From the NCBI GenBank assembly GCA_028288945.1, contig JAQGHH010000297.1, positions 1 to 5,896 on the forward strand: 5,896 bases of DNA, in the 5' to 3' direction. This DNA comes from Phycisphaerales bacterium. GTDB taxonomy: Bacteria; Planctomycetota; Phycisphaerae; Tepidisphaerales; Tepidisphaeraceae. The translations under genes were made by a program, and so were the position numbers. A model generated the notes under the pieces. That model did not search any database, was not told the DNA's origin, and saw only the letters and a list, made by a program, of their open reading frames with translations. Shown here piece after piece: positions 1-5,887 of the stretch (its first letter is position 1; each line of letters starts with the position of its first letter).

Positions 1-3000
1 GTGATGAACTGGGATACGATCAATCCGCCGACGATCACCAAACCCAGCGGCCGGCGGGATTCGCCGTCCGCGCCGTAGCCGAAGGCGATCGGCAGCGCGC
101 CCATCAACGCCGCCAGCGTCGTCATCACGATCGGGCGGAAGCGGTCCATGCTCGCGTCGTGGATCGCCTGCTCGGCCGACTGCCCGTGCCCGATCCGCTG
201 CAGCGCGAAGTCCACGATCATGATCCCGTTCTTCTTCACGATCCCCATCAGCATGAACATCCCGATGTAGGCGTACAGCGACGCCTGGGCGTGGAACAGC
301 CACAGCGTCGCCAGCCCGCCCACCAGCGCCACCGGCAGCGACGACAGCACCGTCAGCGGGTGCAGGTAGCTCTCGTAAAGGATGCCCAGCACGACGTACA
401 TTACGAAGATCGCCACGAGGATCAGGATCCTCAGGCTCTTGACGGTCTTATCGAACTCCAGCGCCTCGCCCTGCATGTCGCCGCGGACGGTGATCGGCAG
501 CGTCTCGGCGGCGGATTTCTGGATGTAATCGGTCGCGTCCCCCAGCGGCACGCCGGGCTTTAAGTTAAAGAAGTACGTGACGCTGGTGAACTGATTCAGA
601 TGGTTCACCGACTGCGGCCCGACCGACTCGTGCCACTTCACCATCGCGTCCAGCGGCACCAGCCGCAGGCCGTCATCAGACCGCACGTATAGCTTCGACA
701 GGTCGTGCGGGTCCCGGCGGTCCCGGTCCGCCAATTCCAGGATCACCTGGTACTGGTCGGTCGGCTTCTTGATGAGGTACGCGTAATTCTGCGAAAAGCC
801 GCTGCGCAGCAGTGATTCGATCTTCGAAACCGATACGCCGTAGGTCTTGGCCTCGTCGCGCAGGATCTCGATGTCGAGGTTCGGCATCCTGTCGAAGAAC
901 ATGTAGTAGTCCGACGTGATCGGCGGAGCGAACCCCGGGAACCCGTTGAACTTCTGCAGCAGCTTCGCGCCCGTCGCGTACACCTCGACGGGGTTCACCC
1001 CCGAGATCGAATAGGAGAACTGCCCCTGGCTCGTGGCGGCTGCGCCGGTGCTGATCTGGAGGGCCGGCTGCGGGCGAAGCGACGGCACCACGCCGGGGAT
1101 CGAGAACAACTTCCCCCCCAGCTCCTTGTTGACGTCGTCGATCCCCTTGCGCTGGTCGCGGTCCTCGAGGAACGCCAGCGCCAGCCCCATGTTTGACGGG
1201 AGGAACTGCCCCATCCCGGTCATCGTGAACGTCGTGGCCACGGCGGGGTTCGCCTTCAGAATCACGTCCGCCTGGTCCTGGTACGTCCGCATCCGTTCCG
1301 GCGACGCGCTCGTGTCGCCGATCAACACGCCGAATATAAACCCGCTGTCCCCGATCGGCAGAAACGTCTTGGGGATCGCATTGAACAGGTAGTAAGTGCC
1401 GACGAGGCACAGCACCCACATGATCGCCGAGATCCACCGACGGCGCAGGAACCACGTCAGCGAACGCCCGTACACCGCGAGCACGCGGTGCTCCACCGCC
1501 AGGCTGAACCGCTCGACGGCCGTCTTCTTCGCGCCGGCCCCGCGCTTGGCCAGAAACCGCGAGCACATCATCGGCGTCAGCGTCAGCGAGACGATGCCGC
1601 TGGCGAAGATCGACACGATGATCGTCACCGAAAATTCGCGGAAAATACGGCCGATCAGCCCCTGCATCAGCACCAGCGGCAGGAACACCGCCGCCAGCGA
1701 GATCGTCATCGCCAGGATCGTAAAGCTGATCTCCCGCGCGCTGTGGAACGTCGCCTCGTACGCGCTCTCCCCTTCTTCCATCCGGCGGACGGTGTTCTCC
1801 AAAAATACGATCGCGTCGTCCACCAGAAATCCGATCGCCAGCGTCAGCGCCATGAGCGAAAGGTTGTCCAGGCTGTAGTCCAGCACCCACATCACCAGGA
1901 ACGTGATGAGCAGCGACAGCGGCAGCGCGACCGCCGGAATCAGCGTGTCGCGCGCCCGGCCCAGGAACGCGAAGATCACCAGCACCACCAGCACGAACGC
2001 GATGTACAGCGTCGCCTGCACGTCCGTCACGCTGTGGACGATGCTGATCGAACGGTCGTAAATCGGCGTGATGCGGATCGAAGGCGGCAGCTCCGCGTTG
2101 ATCACCGGCAGCAGGGCGCGCACCGACTTGGAAACGTCCACCGCGTTGGCGCCCGCCTGGCGGAACACCGCGACAACGACCGTCGCGGACGGGGTCTCGT
2201 GCCCGCGGGCCCAGAACCGCATGTTGATCCGCTCGTCCTGCACCGACTCCACCGCCTGCGCCACGTCCTTCAGGTAAACCGGCGCGCCGTCCCGGGCGGG
2301 GTTGTTCACGATCAGATTGTTGTACTGCTCGGCGGTCTCGAGCTGCCCCCTGGGGTTCAGCAGCACGGTCTTTTCCGGGCCGTCGATCTGGCCCGCGCCG
2401 ACGTAGCTGGTGTTCGCCTGCACCGCGGACATCAGGTCGTCGAGCGATATTTTCCGGATCGCCATCTTCGACGGGTCGGCCTTGATGCGGACCGCCGATT
2501 TCGTCCCGTACACCTGCACCCGGCTGACGCCTTCCACGATGCTGATGCGCTGCCCCACCTGCGTGTTGGCGAAATCGTACACCGCCCCGCGCGTCACCGA
2601 ATCGCTCGTCAGCGCGATGTACATGATCGGCTGGTCGTTGGGATTCGTTTTCGTGAACGTCGGCGGCGCGGGGAGGTCCGTCGGCAGGCTGCCCTGCGCC
2701 TGTGAAATGGCGGCCTGAACGTCCGTGGCCGCGGCGTCGATGCTCTTGCTCAGCGTGAACTGCAGGACGAACTTCGCGTTCCCCTGGCTGCTGTTCGACG
2801 TGATCACGTCGATGCCGGGGATCTGCATGAACTGCCGCTCCAGCGGCGTGGCGACGTTCGCCGCCATCGTCTGCGGGCTCGCGCCCGGGTACGCCACCTG
2901 CACCTGGATCACCGGGTAATCGACCGTGGGCAGGTCGCTCACCGGCAGCTTCTTGTACGCGACGACGCCGAAGAGGATCACCGTCACGGTGAGGAGCATG

Positions 3001-3041
3001 GTCATCACCGGCCGGCGGATGAAGGGTTCGGAGAGGTTCAC
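1..3041 (-). CDS. RND multidrug efflux transporter, MdtB/MdtC-like (HAE1 family), C-terminus cut by window edge
   Basis: Inner-membrane proton/drug antiporter of a tripartite efflux pump. I translated the whole frame; it is stop-free for 1013 codons plus two bases and runs off the left edge. The family is usually about 1020-1060 residues, so only roughly 10-50 are missing. Starting GTG at 3041, the protein opens NLSEPFIRRPVMTMLL, with TM1 at about residues 12-29 and then the first large periplasmic porter loop up to about 340. TM2 is near 343-360, TM7 near 535-555, the second porter loop runs to about 865, TM8 is near 868-888, and TM12 starts near 1000. Proton-relay residues are present: D408-D409 in FLVDDAIV (TM4), K937-N938 in GIVKKNG (TM10) and R969 in RFRPIVMTT (TM11). 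Segments such as SVATPLER-like NVATPLERQ, LTLTPMMCSRF, IPKTFLP and VLGILYESYLHPLT point to the MdtB/MdtC/MuxB branch rather than AcrB. It overlaps the adaptor stop by one base. Substrate range cannot be read from sequence. Confidence 0.96.
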   Translation of the reverse strand, partial: MNLSEPFIRRPVMTMLLTVTVILFGVVAYKKLPVSDLPTVDYPVIQVQVAYPGASPQTMAANVATPLERQFMQIPGIDVITSNSSQGNAKFVLQFTLSKSIDAAATDVQAAISQAQGSLPTDLPAPPTFTKTNPNDQPIMYIALTSDSVTRGAVYDFANTQVGQRISIVEGVSRVQVYGTKSAVRIKADPSKMAIRKISLDDLMSAVQANTSYVGAGQIDGPEKTVLLNPRGQLETAEQYNNLIVNNPARDGAPVYLKDVAQAVESVQDERINMRFWARGHETPSATVVVAVFRQAGANAVDVSKSVRALLPVINAELPPSIRITPIYDRSISIVHSVTDVQATLYIAFVLVVLVIFAFLGRARDTLIPAVALPLSLLITFLVMWVLDYSLDNLSLMALTLAIGFLVDDAIVFLENTVRRMEEGESAYEATFHSAREISFTILAMTISLAAVFLPLVLMQGLIGRIFREFSVTIIVSIFASGIVSLTLTPMMCSRFLAKRGAGAKKTAVERFSLAVEHRVLAVYGRSLTWFLRRRWISAIMWVLCLVGTYYLFNAIPKTFLPIGDSGFIFGVLIGDTSASPERMRTYQDQADVILKANPAVATTFTMTGMGQFLPSNMGLALAFLEDRDQRKGIDDVNKELGGKLFSIPGVVPSLRPQPALQISTGAAATSQGQFSYSISGVNPVEVYATGAKLLQKFNGFPGFAPPITSDYYMFFDRMPNLDIEILRDEAKTYGVSVSKIESLLRSGFSQNYAYLIKKPTDQYQVILELADRDRRDPHDLSKLYVRSDDGLRLVPLDAMVKWHESVGPQSVNHLNQFTSVTYFFNLKPGVPLGDATDYIQKSAAETLPITVRGDMQGEALEFDKTVKSLRILILVAIFVMYVVLGILYESYLHPLTVLSSLPVALVGGLATLWLFHAQASLYAYIGMFMLMGIVKKNGIMIVDFALQRIGHGQSAEQAIHDASMDRFRPIVMTTLAALMGALPIAFGYGADGESRRPLGLVIVGGLIVSQFI

Positions 3042-4255
3042 TACTTCTTCCCTCCTTCATCAGAGGCAACCTGCGTCGTCGGCGCCGCACCCGCCGCGGC
3101 AGCACCCGGGGCGTTGGAAACAACGTGCACCTTGCCTCCCGGGAAGACAAGAATCTGCCCGTCCACGATCACCCGATCCCCCGCCGACACGCCTTCCTCC
3201 ACCACGATCTTGTCTCCCTGCGCCTGCCCGACCTTCACGAAGCTCAGGTCAGCCGTGTCGTCGGGCTTGACCCGATAGACAAAAGTCCCCTTCTGCCCGA
3301 GCTGCAGCGCGGCGCTGGGGACGAGCACGGCGTCCTTCTTGGTCTGGAGCACCAGCCGCACGTTCACGAACTGCCCCGGCCAAAACCGCCGGTCTTCGTT
3401 CTTGATCGTCGCACGCAGCCTGATGGTGCCGCTGGCGTCCTGCACCGCGTTGTCGAGGAACGTCAGGTCCCCTTCGCGCCCCTCCACCGTTTCCGCGGGC
3501 AACTTGACGAGCGCCTTGAGCGTCCCCCGCGCCATGTTCTCGCGGACGGCCGCGAGGTTGCGCTCGTTCACCGTGAAATCCGCGTAGATCGGGTTGAGCC
3601 GCTGGATGACCAGAAGCGCCCCCTCGTTGGGCTTCACCACGTTGCCGGCGTCCACCAATCGCTGACCGGCCCGGCCGTCGATGGGGGATTTGATCGAGCA
3701 GTATTCGAGGTTGAGCTTCGCGGTCTCGATGGCCGCCTCGTCGGCCTTCACACCCGCCGCCGCCGCCTCGGCGGCGTAACGGGCCTGGTCGTATTCCTGC
3801 GCGGAGACCGACTGTTCCTTGAAGACCTTCTCCTGGCGCTGCGCGAACGCCGCGGCGTTGCTCGCCGCCGCCTTGTCTCTCGCGAGCGTCGCCTCCCCCT
3901 GGTGCAGTGCCGCTTCGAACGGACGCGGGTCGACCGTGAACAGCAACTGCCCCTTCTTGATTTCCGCGCCGTCGGCAAAATGAAGCTGGGTGATCTGGCC
4001 GCCCACCTGCGGCATGAGCGTCACCAGCTCGCGCGCCGAAGTCTTCCCGATCTCGTCGAGATAGACCGGCACGTCCGCCGAGACGGCATTGGCGACGATG
4101 ACCTGCGCCGGCGGCATCCCGCCGGCCATCGCCTGCCCGTCATCGCGCTTGCACCCCGCCGCGATCCCAGTGCCCGCTATTGCCAACCCGACGGTCAGCC
4201 GCCGCAATAGTTGCGGTCTGCAATTTAATTGTTTCATGGTAAGAAAGGGGCTCAT
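3041..4255 (-). CDS. RND efflux membrane fusion (periplasmic adaptor) protein, MdtA/AcrA-like, predicted lipoprotein
   Basis: Periplasmic adaptor that links the RND pump to an outer-membrane channel; 404 residues from the chosen start. The N-terminus has a basic stretch (RPQLLRR), a hydrophobic core and AAG-C35, a plausible though non-canonical lipobox. The first lipoyl half is near residues 70-110 (VGGQITQLHFADGAEIKKGQ). An alanine/glutamate-rich alpha-hairpin follows at about 114-185, and then the second lipoyl half (YCSIKSPIDGRAGQ, about 184-197). Beta-barrel and membrane-proximal domains follow, with FWPGQFVNVRLVL and VPSAALQLG. The hairpin tip reads R139-x3-V143-x6-S150 followed by AQEYDQA. 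This closely matches the RxxxLxxxxxxS TolC-docking motif of AcrA with Leu replaced by Val, so a TolC-type partner is inferred. I chose the ATG at 4255 because AAGGGAAG lies 11 bases upstream. An ATG at 4237 (MKQ) is the alternative; the longer TTG start at 4342 is unlikely. It forms an operon with the downstream transporter. Confidence 0.95.
   Translation of the reverse strand: MSPFLTMKQLNCRPQLLRRLTVGLAIAGTGIAAGCKRDDGQAMAGGMPPAQVIVANAVSADVPVYLDEIGKTSARELVTLMPQVGGQITQLHFADGAEIKKGQLLFTVDPRPFEAALHQGEATLARDKAAASNAAAFAQRQEKVFKEQSVSAQEYDQARYAAEAAAAGVKADEAAIETAKLNLEYCSIKSPIDGRAGQRLVDAGNVVKPNEGALLVIQRLNPIYADFTVNERNLAAVRENMARGTLKALVKLPAETVEGREGDLTFLDNAVQDASGTIRLRATIKNEDRRFWPGQFVNVRLVLQTKKDAVLVPSAALQLGQKGTFVYRVKPDDTADLSFVKVGQAQGDKIVVEEGVSAGDRVIVDGQILVFPGGKVHVVSNAPGAAAAGAAPTTQVASDEGGKK
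3050..3057 (-). promoter_or_regulatory. Ribosome binding site of the RND transporter, inside the adaptor gene
   Basis: On the minus strand AAGGAGGG ends 8-9 bases before the GTG at 3041 and lies inside the last codons of the adaptor gene. With the TAGTG stop/start overlap it fixes the transporter start and indicates translational coupling of adaptor and pump. Confidence 0.85.
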
Positions 4256-4266
4256 GAGTGGTTCTA

Positions 4267-4274
4267 CTTCCCTT
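4267..4274 (-). promoter_or_regulatory. Ribosome binding site deciding the adaptor start
   Basis: AAGGGAAG on the minus strand, with its GGGAAG core 11 bases upstream of the ATG at 4255. The alternative ATG at 4237 is preceded by the pyrimidine-rich CCCCTTTCTTACC and the TTG at 4342 has no purine-rich block near it. The site therefore favours 4255. Confidence 0.6.
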
Positions 4275-4341
4275 GGTTCTGTTTGAAAGATCACGTCCCG
4301 CGTCAACAACCCGCGACGGCCCCCCTCGGTTCGGCTGGGCA

Positions 4342-4369
4342 ATGGTAGATCACCAATTCAGATAGTCAA
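4342..4369 (-). promoter_or_regulatory. Candidate sigma70-type promoter of the efflux operon
   Basis: Minus strand: -35 TTGACT (4369-4364, five of six to consensus), a 16-bp spacer, and -10 TACCAT (4347-4342, four of six). This would put transcription start near 4335, giving a leader of about 80 bases before the adaptor ATG. An alternative pair is TTGGAC/AACAAT, 17 bp apart, a little upstream. Read by eye; promoters in this lineage may differ from the E. coli consensus. Confidence 0.4.
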
Positions 4370-4429
4370 CGATTGTTCAATATGGCGGCAGATTGTCCAA
4401 TAAAGTACTAATCGGGGATCAATTGGTGA
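4350..4429. repeat. 9-bp inverted repeat flanking the tandem palindromes
   Basis: TCACCAATT (4350-4358) and AATTGGTGA (4421-4429) are perfect inverted copies, with 62 bp between them that hold the -35 element and both ATTGnnCAAT sites. The arms share the CAAT/ATTG core with those sites, so they may be further binding half-sites or looping partners. The long loop and absence of a T-run argue against a terminator. Confidence 0.5.
4371..4402 (-). promoter_or_regulatory. Tandem operator-like palindromes upstream of the efflux operon
   Basis: The 12-mer GATTGTYCAATA occurs twice (4371-4382 and 4391-4402) with one mismatch and a repeat distance of exactly 20 bp. Each copy contains the perfect palindrome ATTG-nn-CAAT (4372-4381 and 4392-4401). 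A 20-bp spacing puts two dimers on the same face of the helix. Relative to the candidate start near 4335, the centres fall at about -41.5 and -61.5, typical of activator sites. If the alternative TTGGAC promoter is used they would overlap it and suggest repression. The protein that binds is not identifiable here. Confidence 0.5.
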
Positions 4430-4444
4430 ATGCTTGAGGATGTT

Positions 4445-4987
4445 TCATCCCCCCGCCGCTTCAAGCGCCGCAGCGAGCGATTCCAGGTCGCGCTCCCCGT
4501 CAAAGCGTCGCCCGTTGATAAAAAACGTCGGCGTCCGCATTACCCCGCTCTGCTGGCCGCTCTGGTATTGTTCGTTCACCCGCCGGGCGAACACTTCGGT
4601 CGCCAGGTCCGCCGCGATCCGGTAGGGCTCGAGGCCGATCTGCAGCGCGTAATGAATCAGGTCCGCCCCGGCCAATCCCTTCTGGTGCTTAAAAAGCATT
4701 TCATGCATCTGCCAGAACTTCCCCTGCGCCCCCGCGGCCTCCGCGGCCTGGGCCGCGATCGACGCGTGGGGATGAATGCTCGCGTGCGGAAAATGCCGGA
4801 AGACGAACCGCAGTCGATCCCCGAACCGCGACTGAAGTTCCTGCACCATCGGGTATGCCGACCCGCAATACTCGCACTCGTAGTCGCCGTATTCGACGAG
4901 CGTCAGCGGCGCGTCAACGGGTCCCTGCACATGGTCCTTCTCCGACACGGGCGGCGTCAACTCAACAGCCTCAGACTGCGTCACCAC
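4445..4987 (-). CDS. DsbA-family / thioredoxin-fold oxidoreductase (Thioredoxin_4 type), no signal peptide
   Basis: Thiol-disulfide oxidoreductase-like protein of 180 residues, a little shorter than exported DsbA. After a polar N-terminus, DHVQGPVDAPLTLVEYGDYE leads into the redox motif C38-E-Y-C41. A helical insertion (about 65-140) and the cis-proline loop RTP153TFFING follow, all typical of this family. The first 25 residues are acidic and polar with no hydrophobic segment, so it is probably cytoplasmic unless the true start lies elsewhere. The start GTG at 4987 follows AAGGAG with a good gap; the next codon is also GTG and cannot be excluded. Similar domains are also found fused to NhaA-type Na+/H+ antiporters and as stand-alone proteins, so the natural substrate is unknown. 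The 189-bp gap to the adaptor gene, with its own operator-like sites, suggests it is not strictly co-transcribed with the pump. Confidence 0.93.
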   Translation of the reverse strand: MVTQSEAVELTPPVSEKDHVQGPVDAPLTLVEYGDYECEYCGSAYPMVQELQSRFGDRLRFVFRHFPHASIHPHASIAAQAAEAAGAQGKFWQMHEMLFKHQKGLAGADLIHYALQIGLEPYRIAADLATEVFARRVNEQYQSGQQSGVMRTPTFFINGRRFDGERDLESLAAALEAAGG

Positions 4988-5144
4988 TCAAAACTCCTTG
5001 CAGTTCTCCCGCGCCCCAACCAAGCATATTCACCGCGACGCCGCGGAACCTAATAGGAAGCCGAATTAATAAAGAATTTATGGCCCGCTCGCTTGTTCCG
5101 CAAATTCCCGCACCCTTTCAATCGGCGGCCCACCGCGTCTGGGG
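4988..5144. other. Intergenic leader upstream of the DsbA-like gene
   Basis: No coding sequence I can support. It holds an AT-rich patch (about 5050-5082, including AATTAATAAAGAATTTA) where a promoter could lie, but I found no convincing -35/-10 pair. There is also a small perfect stem (CCGCG 5033-5037, loop ACGC, CGCGG 5042-5046) in the presumed leader of the DsbA-like mRNA. The stem is short, has no T-run, and could be chance in GC-rich DNA. Confidence 0.4.
4994..4999 (-). promoter_or_regulatory. Ribosome binding site of the DsbA-like gene
   Basis: AAGGAG on the minus strand, six bases (TTTTGA) before the GTG at 4987. It supports the GTG start and the absence of an N-terminal signal sequence. 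Confidence 0.75.
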
Positions 5145-5287
5145 TCTCAAGTTTCAGATTTCAAATCTCAAATTCCAGATCTCTTCTCCCCATCCGCCCT
5201 TCCGAATCTCAAATCTCAGATCTCTTCTCCCATTCGCCTCCCCCTTTTCAAATCTCAAATTTCAAATCCGAAATCCCGCATCCCCCG
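5145..5287. repeat. Degenerate heptamer (TYTCARA) repeat clusters in a polypyrimidine spacer
   Basis: Three clusters of head-to-tail 7-mers on the plus strand. Cluster one (5145-5186) reads TCTCAAG, TTTCAGA, TTTCAAA, TCTCAAA, TTCCAGA, TCTCTTC. Cluster two (5200-5227) reads TTCCGAA, TCTCAAA, TCTCAGA, TCTCTTC. Cluster three (5246-5287) reads TTTCAAA, TCTCAAA, TTTCAAA, TCCGAAA, TCCCGCA, TCCCCCG. The clusters are in different 7-nt phase. The plus strand is strongly pyrimidine-rich between the A runs, so a transcript of the minus strand would be G/A-rich. It is a non-coding tandem repeat downstream of the glycine-zipper gene; its function is unknown. I see no clear intrinsic terminator in it. Confidence 0.8.
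5176..5237 (+). repeat. Higher-order 41-bp duplication within the heptamer spacer
   Basis: The 15-mer CAGATCTCTTCTCCC occurs identically at 5176-5190 and 5217-5231, 41 bp apart. The matching continues as CATCCGCC versus ATTCGCC after a one-base indel. This suggests that the heptamer block and its C-rich linker were duplicated as a unit and then diverged. Confidence 0.7.
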
Positions 5288-5290
5288 CCG

Positions 5291-5839
5291 TTATTCCCCA
5301 TCCCCCGTCCGCGTCCCCGCCGCCCCGCGCAGTTGCGCCAAGCGCCCGCCGTGCCGGCGGATGATGTCGCACGCCAGCGTCTCCCGCCCCGCCGGCCGCA
5401 CCGCCACGAGCGCCTTTCCCGAGCGAAACTCTTGCTCGAAATGCCGCGCTTCCTCCTCCGAAACGCCCAACCCCGCGAGCGCCCCAAGGATCCCTCCCGT
5501 AGCCGCCCCCGCGAACGCCCCGCCCGCCGCCGCGCCGATGATTCCCCCCGCCACCACCGGCCCCACGCCCGGGATGAGCAGCGACACCGCCGCCGCCAAT
5601 AGCGCCCCGACGACGCTCCCGGCCACCGCCCCTTCCACCGCGCCGATCCCGTCCTTCGTCCCCACCGCGTCCGTGATCGTCCCCCCACTGACGGCGTCCG
5701 TCCCCCGCAGCGCAAACCCGATCTGATCATGCCCGAACCCCGCGCCGTGCAAATCGTCCACCGCGCGCTCCGCCTCCACCCGATCATCAAACGCCGCCAC
5801 CACACACCCTTCACCAGCCATCGCTTTATCGATGTTCAT
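5291..5839 (-). CDS. Glycine-zipper protein with general stress protein 17M (YflT)-like N-terminus
   Basis: 182 residues from the chosen ATG. Residues about 11-46 (GCVVAAFDDRVEAERAVDDL...IGFALRG) look like the small alpha/beta domain of general stress protein 17M/YflT-type proteins. The middle (about 64-125) is almost entirely Gly/Ala/Val with four-residue glycine spacing: G66-G70-G74-G78, G98-G102-G106, and G107-G111-G115-G119-G123. This is a glycine zipper with an IPGVGPVVAGG turn, able to form one or two membrane-inserting hairpins. The tail (GVSEEEARHFEQEFRSGKALVAVRP...IIRRHGG) resembles a second half of the same domain, as often seen in such proteins. There is no signal peptide. The start at 5839 is set by GGGAG five bases upstream; an in-frame upstream start at 5872 would add 11 residues without such a site. 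Role in stress or envelope is an inference from family; no biochemical activity is known to me. Confidence 0.85.
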   Translation of the reverse strand: MNIDKAMAGEGCVVAAFDDRVEAERAVDDLHGAGFGHDQIGFALRGTDAVSGGTITDAVGTKDGIGAVEGAVAGSVVGALLAAAVSLLIPGVGPVVAGGIIGAAAGGAFAGAATGGILGALAGLGVSEEEARHFEQEFRSGKALVAVRPAGRETLACDIIRRHGGRLAQLRGAAGTRTGDGE

Positions 5840-5842
5840 AAG

Positions 5843-5849
5843 CTCTCCC
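5843..5849 (-). promoter_or_regulatory. Ribosome binding site of the glycine-zipper gene
   Basis: GGGAGAG on the minus strand, with the GGGAG core five bases before the ATG at 5839. It decides for this start over the longer frame beginning at 5872. Confidence 0.75.
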
Positions 5850-5859
5850 TTCCAGCGCC

Positions 5860-5887
5860 ATTCTAACGCCACGCCGCCATTTGTCGC
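5860..5887 (-). promoter_or_regulatory. Weak candidate promoter of the glycine-zipper gene
   Basis: Minus strand: -35 GCGACA (5887-5882, four of six), 16-bp spacer, -10 TAGAAT (5865-5860, five of six). The predicted start near 5853 leaves only about 14 leader bases, just enough to hold the ribosome binding site. A transcript from beyond the window is equally possible. Confidence 0.25.

Noticed and set aside
1488..2705. 405-codon plus-strand open frame
   Set aside because: It is the codon-aligned antisense of the transporter. Its product is dominated by Arg, His, Gln and Asp, as expected from complementing a hydrophobic GC-rich gene.
676..3150. 824-codon minus-strand open frame
   Set aside because: It is out of frame with the RND transporter, is arginine/glycine/proline-rich with no recognisable domain, and overlaps both the adaptor and the transporter. 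It is a shadow of high-GC coding DNA.
3125..4210. 361-codon plus-strand open frame opposite the adaptor
   Set aside because: Antisense shadow of the adaptor gene with biased composition, no domain and no plausible ribosome binding site.
4256..4342. Upstream extension of the adaptor to a TTG start at 4342
   Set aside because: It would put 29 polar residues before the lipoprotein-type leader, has no ribosome binding site, and overlaps the candidate -10 element.
4350..4429. Intrinsic terminator after the DsbA-like gene
   Set aside because: The inverted arms are 62 bp apart, AT-rich and not followed by a T-run on the minus strand, so a regulatory reading fits better.
4430..5053. 207-codon plus-strand open frame opposite the DsbA-like gene
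   Set aside because: Antisense of a gene with a clear CxxC motif and cis-Pro loop on the minus strand; the plus-strand product shows no family features.
5145..5287. CRISPR array
   Set aside because: The units are direct 7-mers with no 25-40 bp repeat/spacer structure and no cas genes nearby.
5093..5602. Plus-strand open frames through the heptamer spacer
   Set aside because: Their products are Ser/Phe/Pro/Gln low-complexity readings of the repeat that then run antisense to the glycine-zipper gene; no coding signal.
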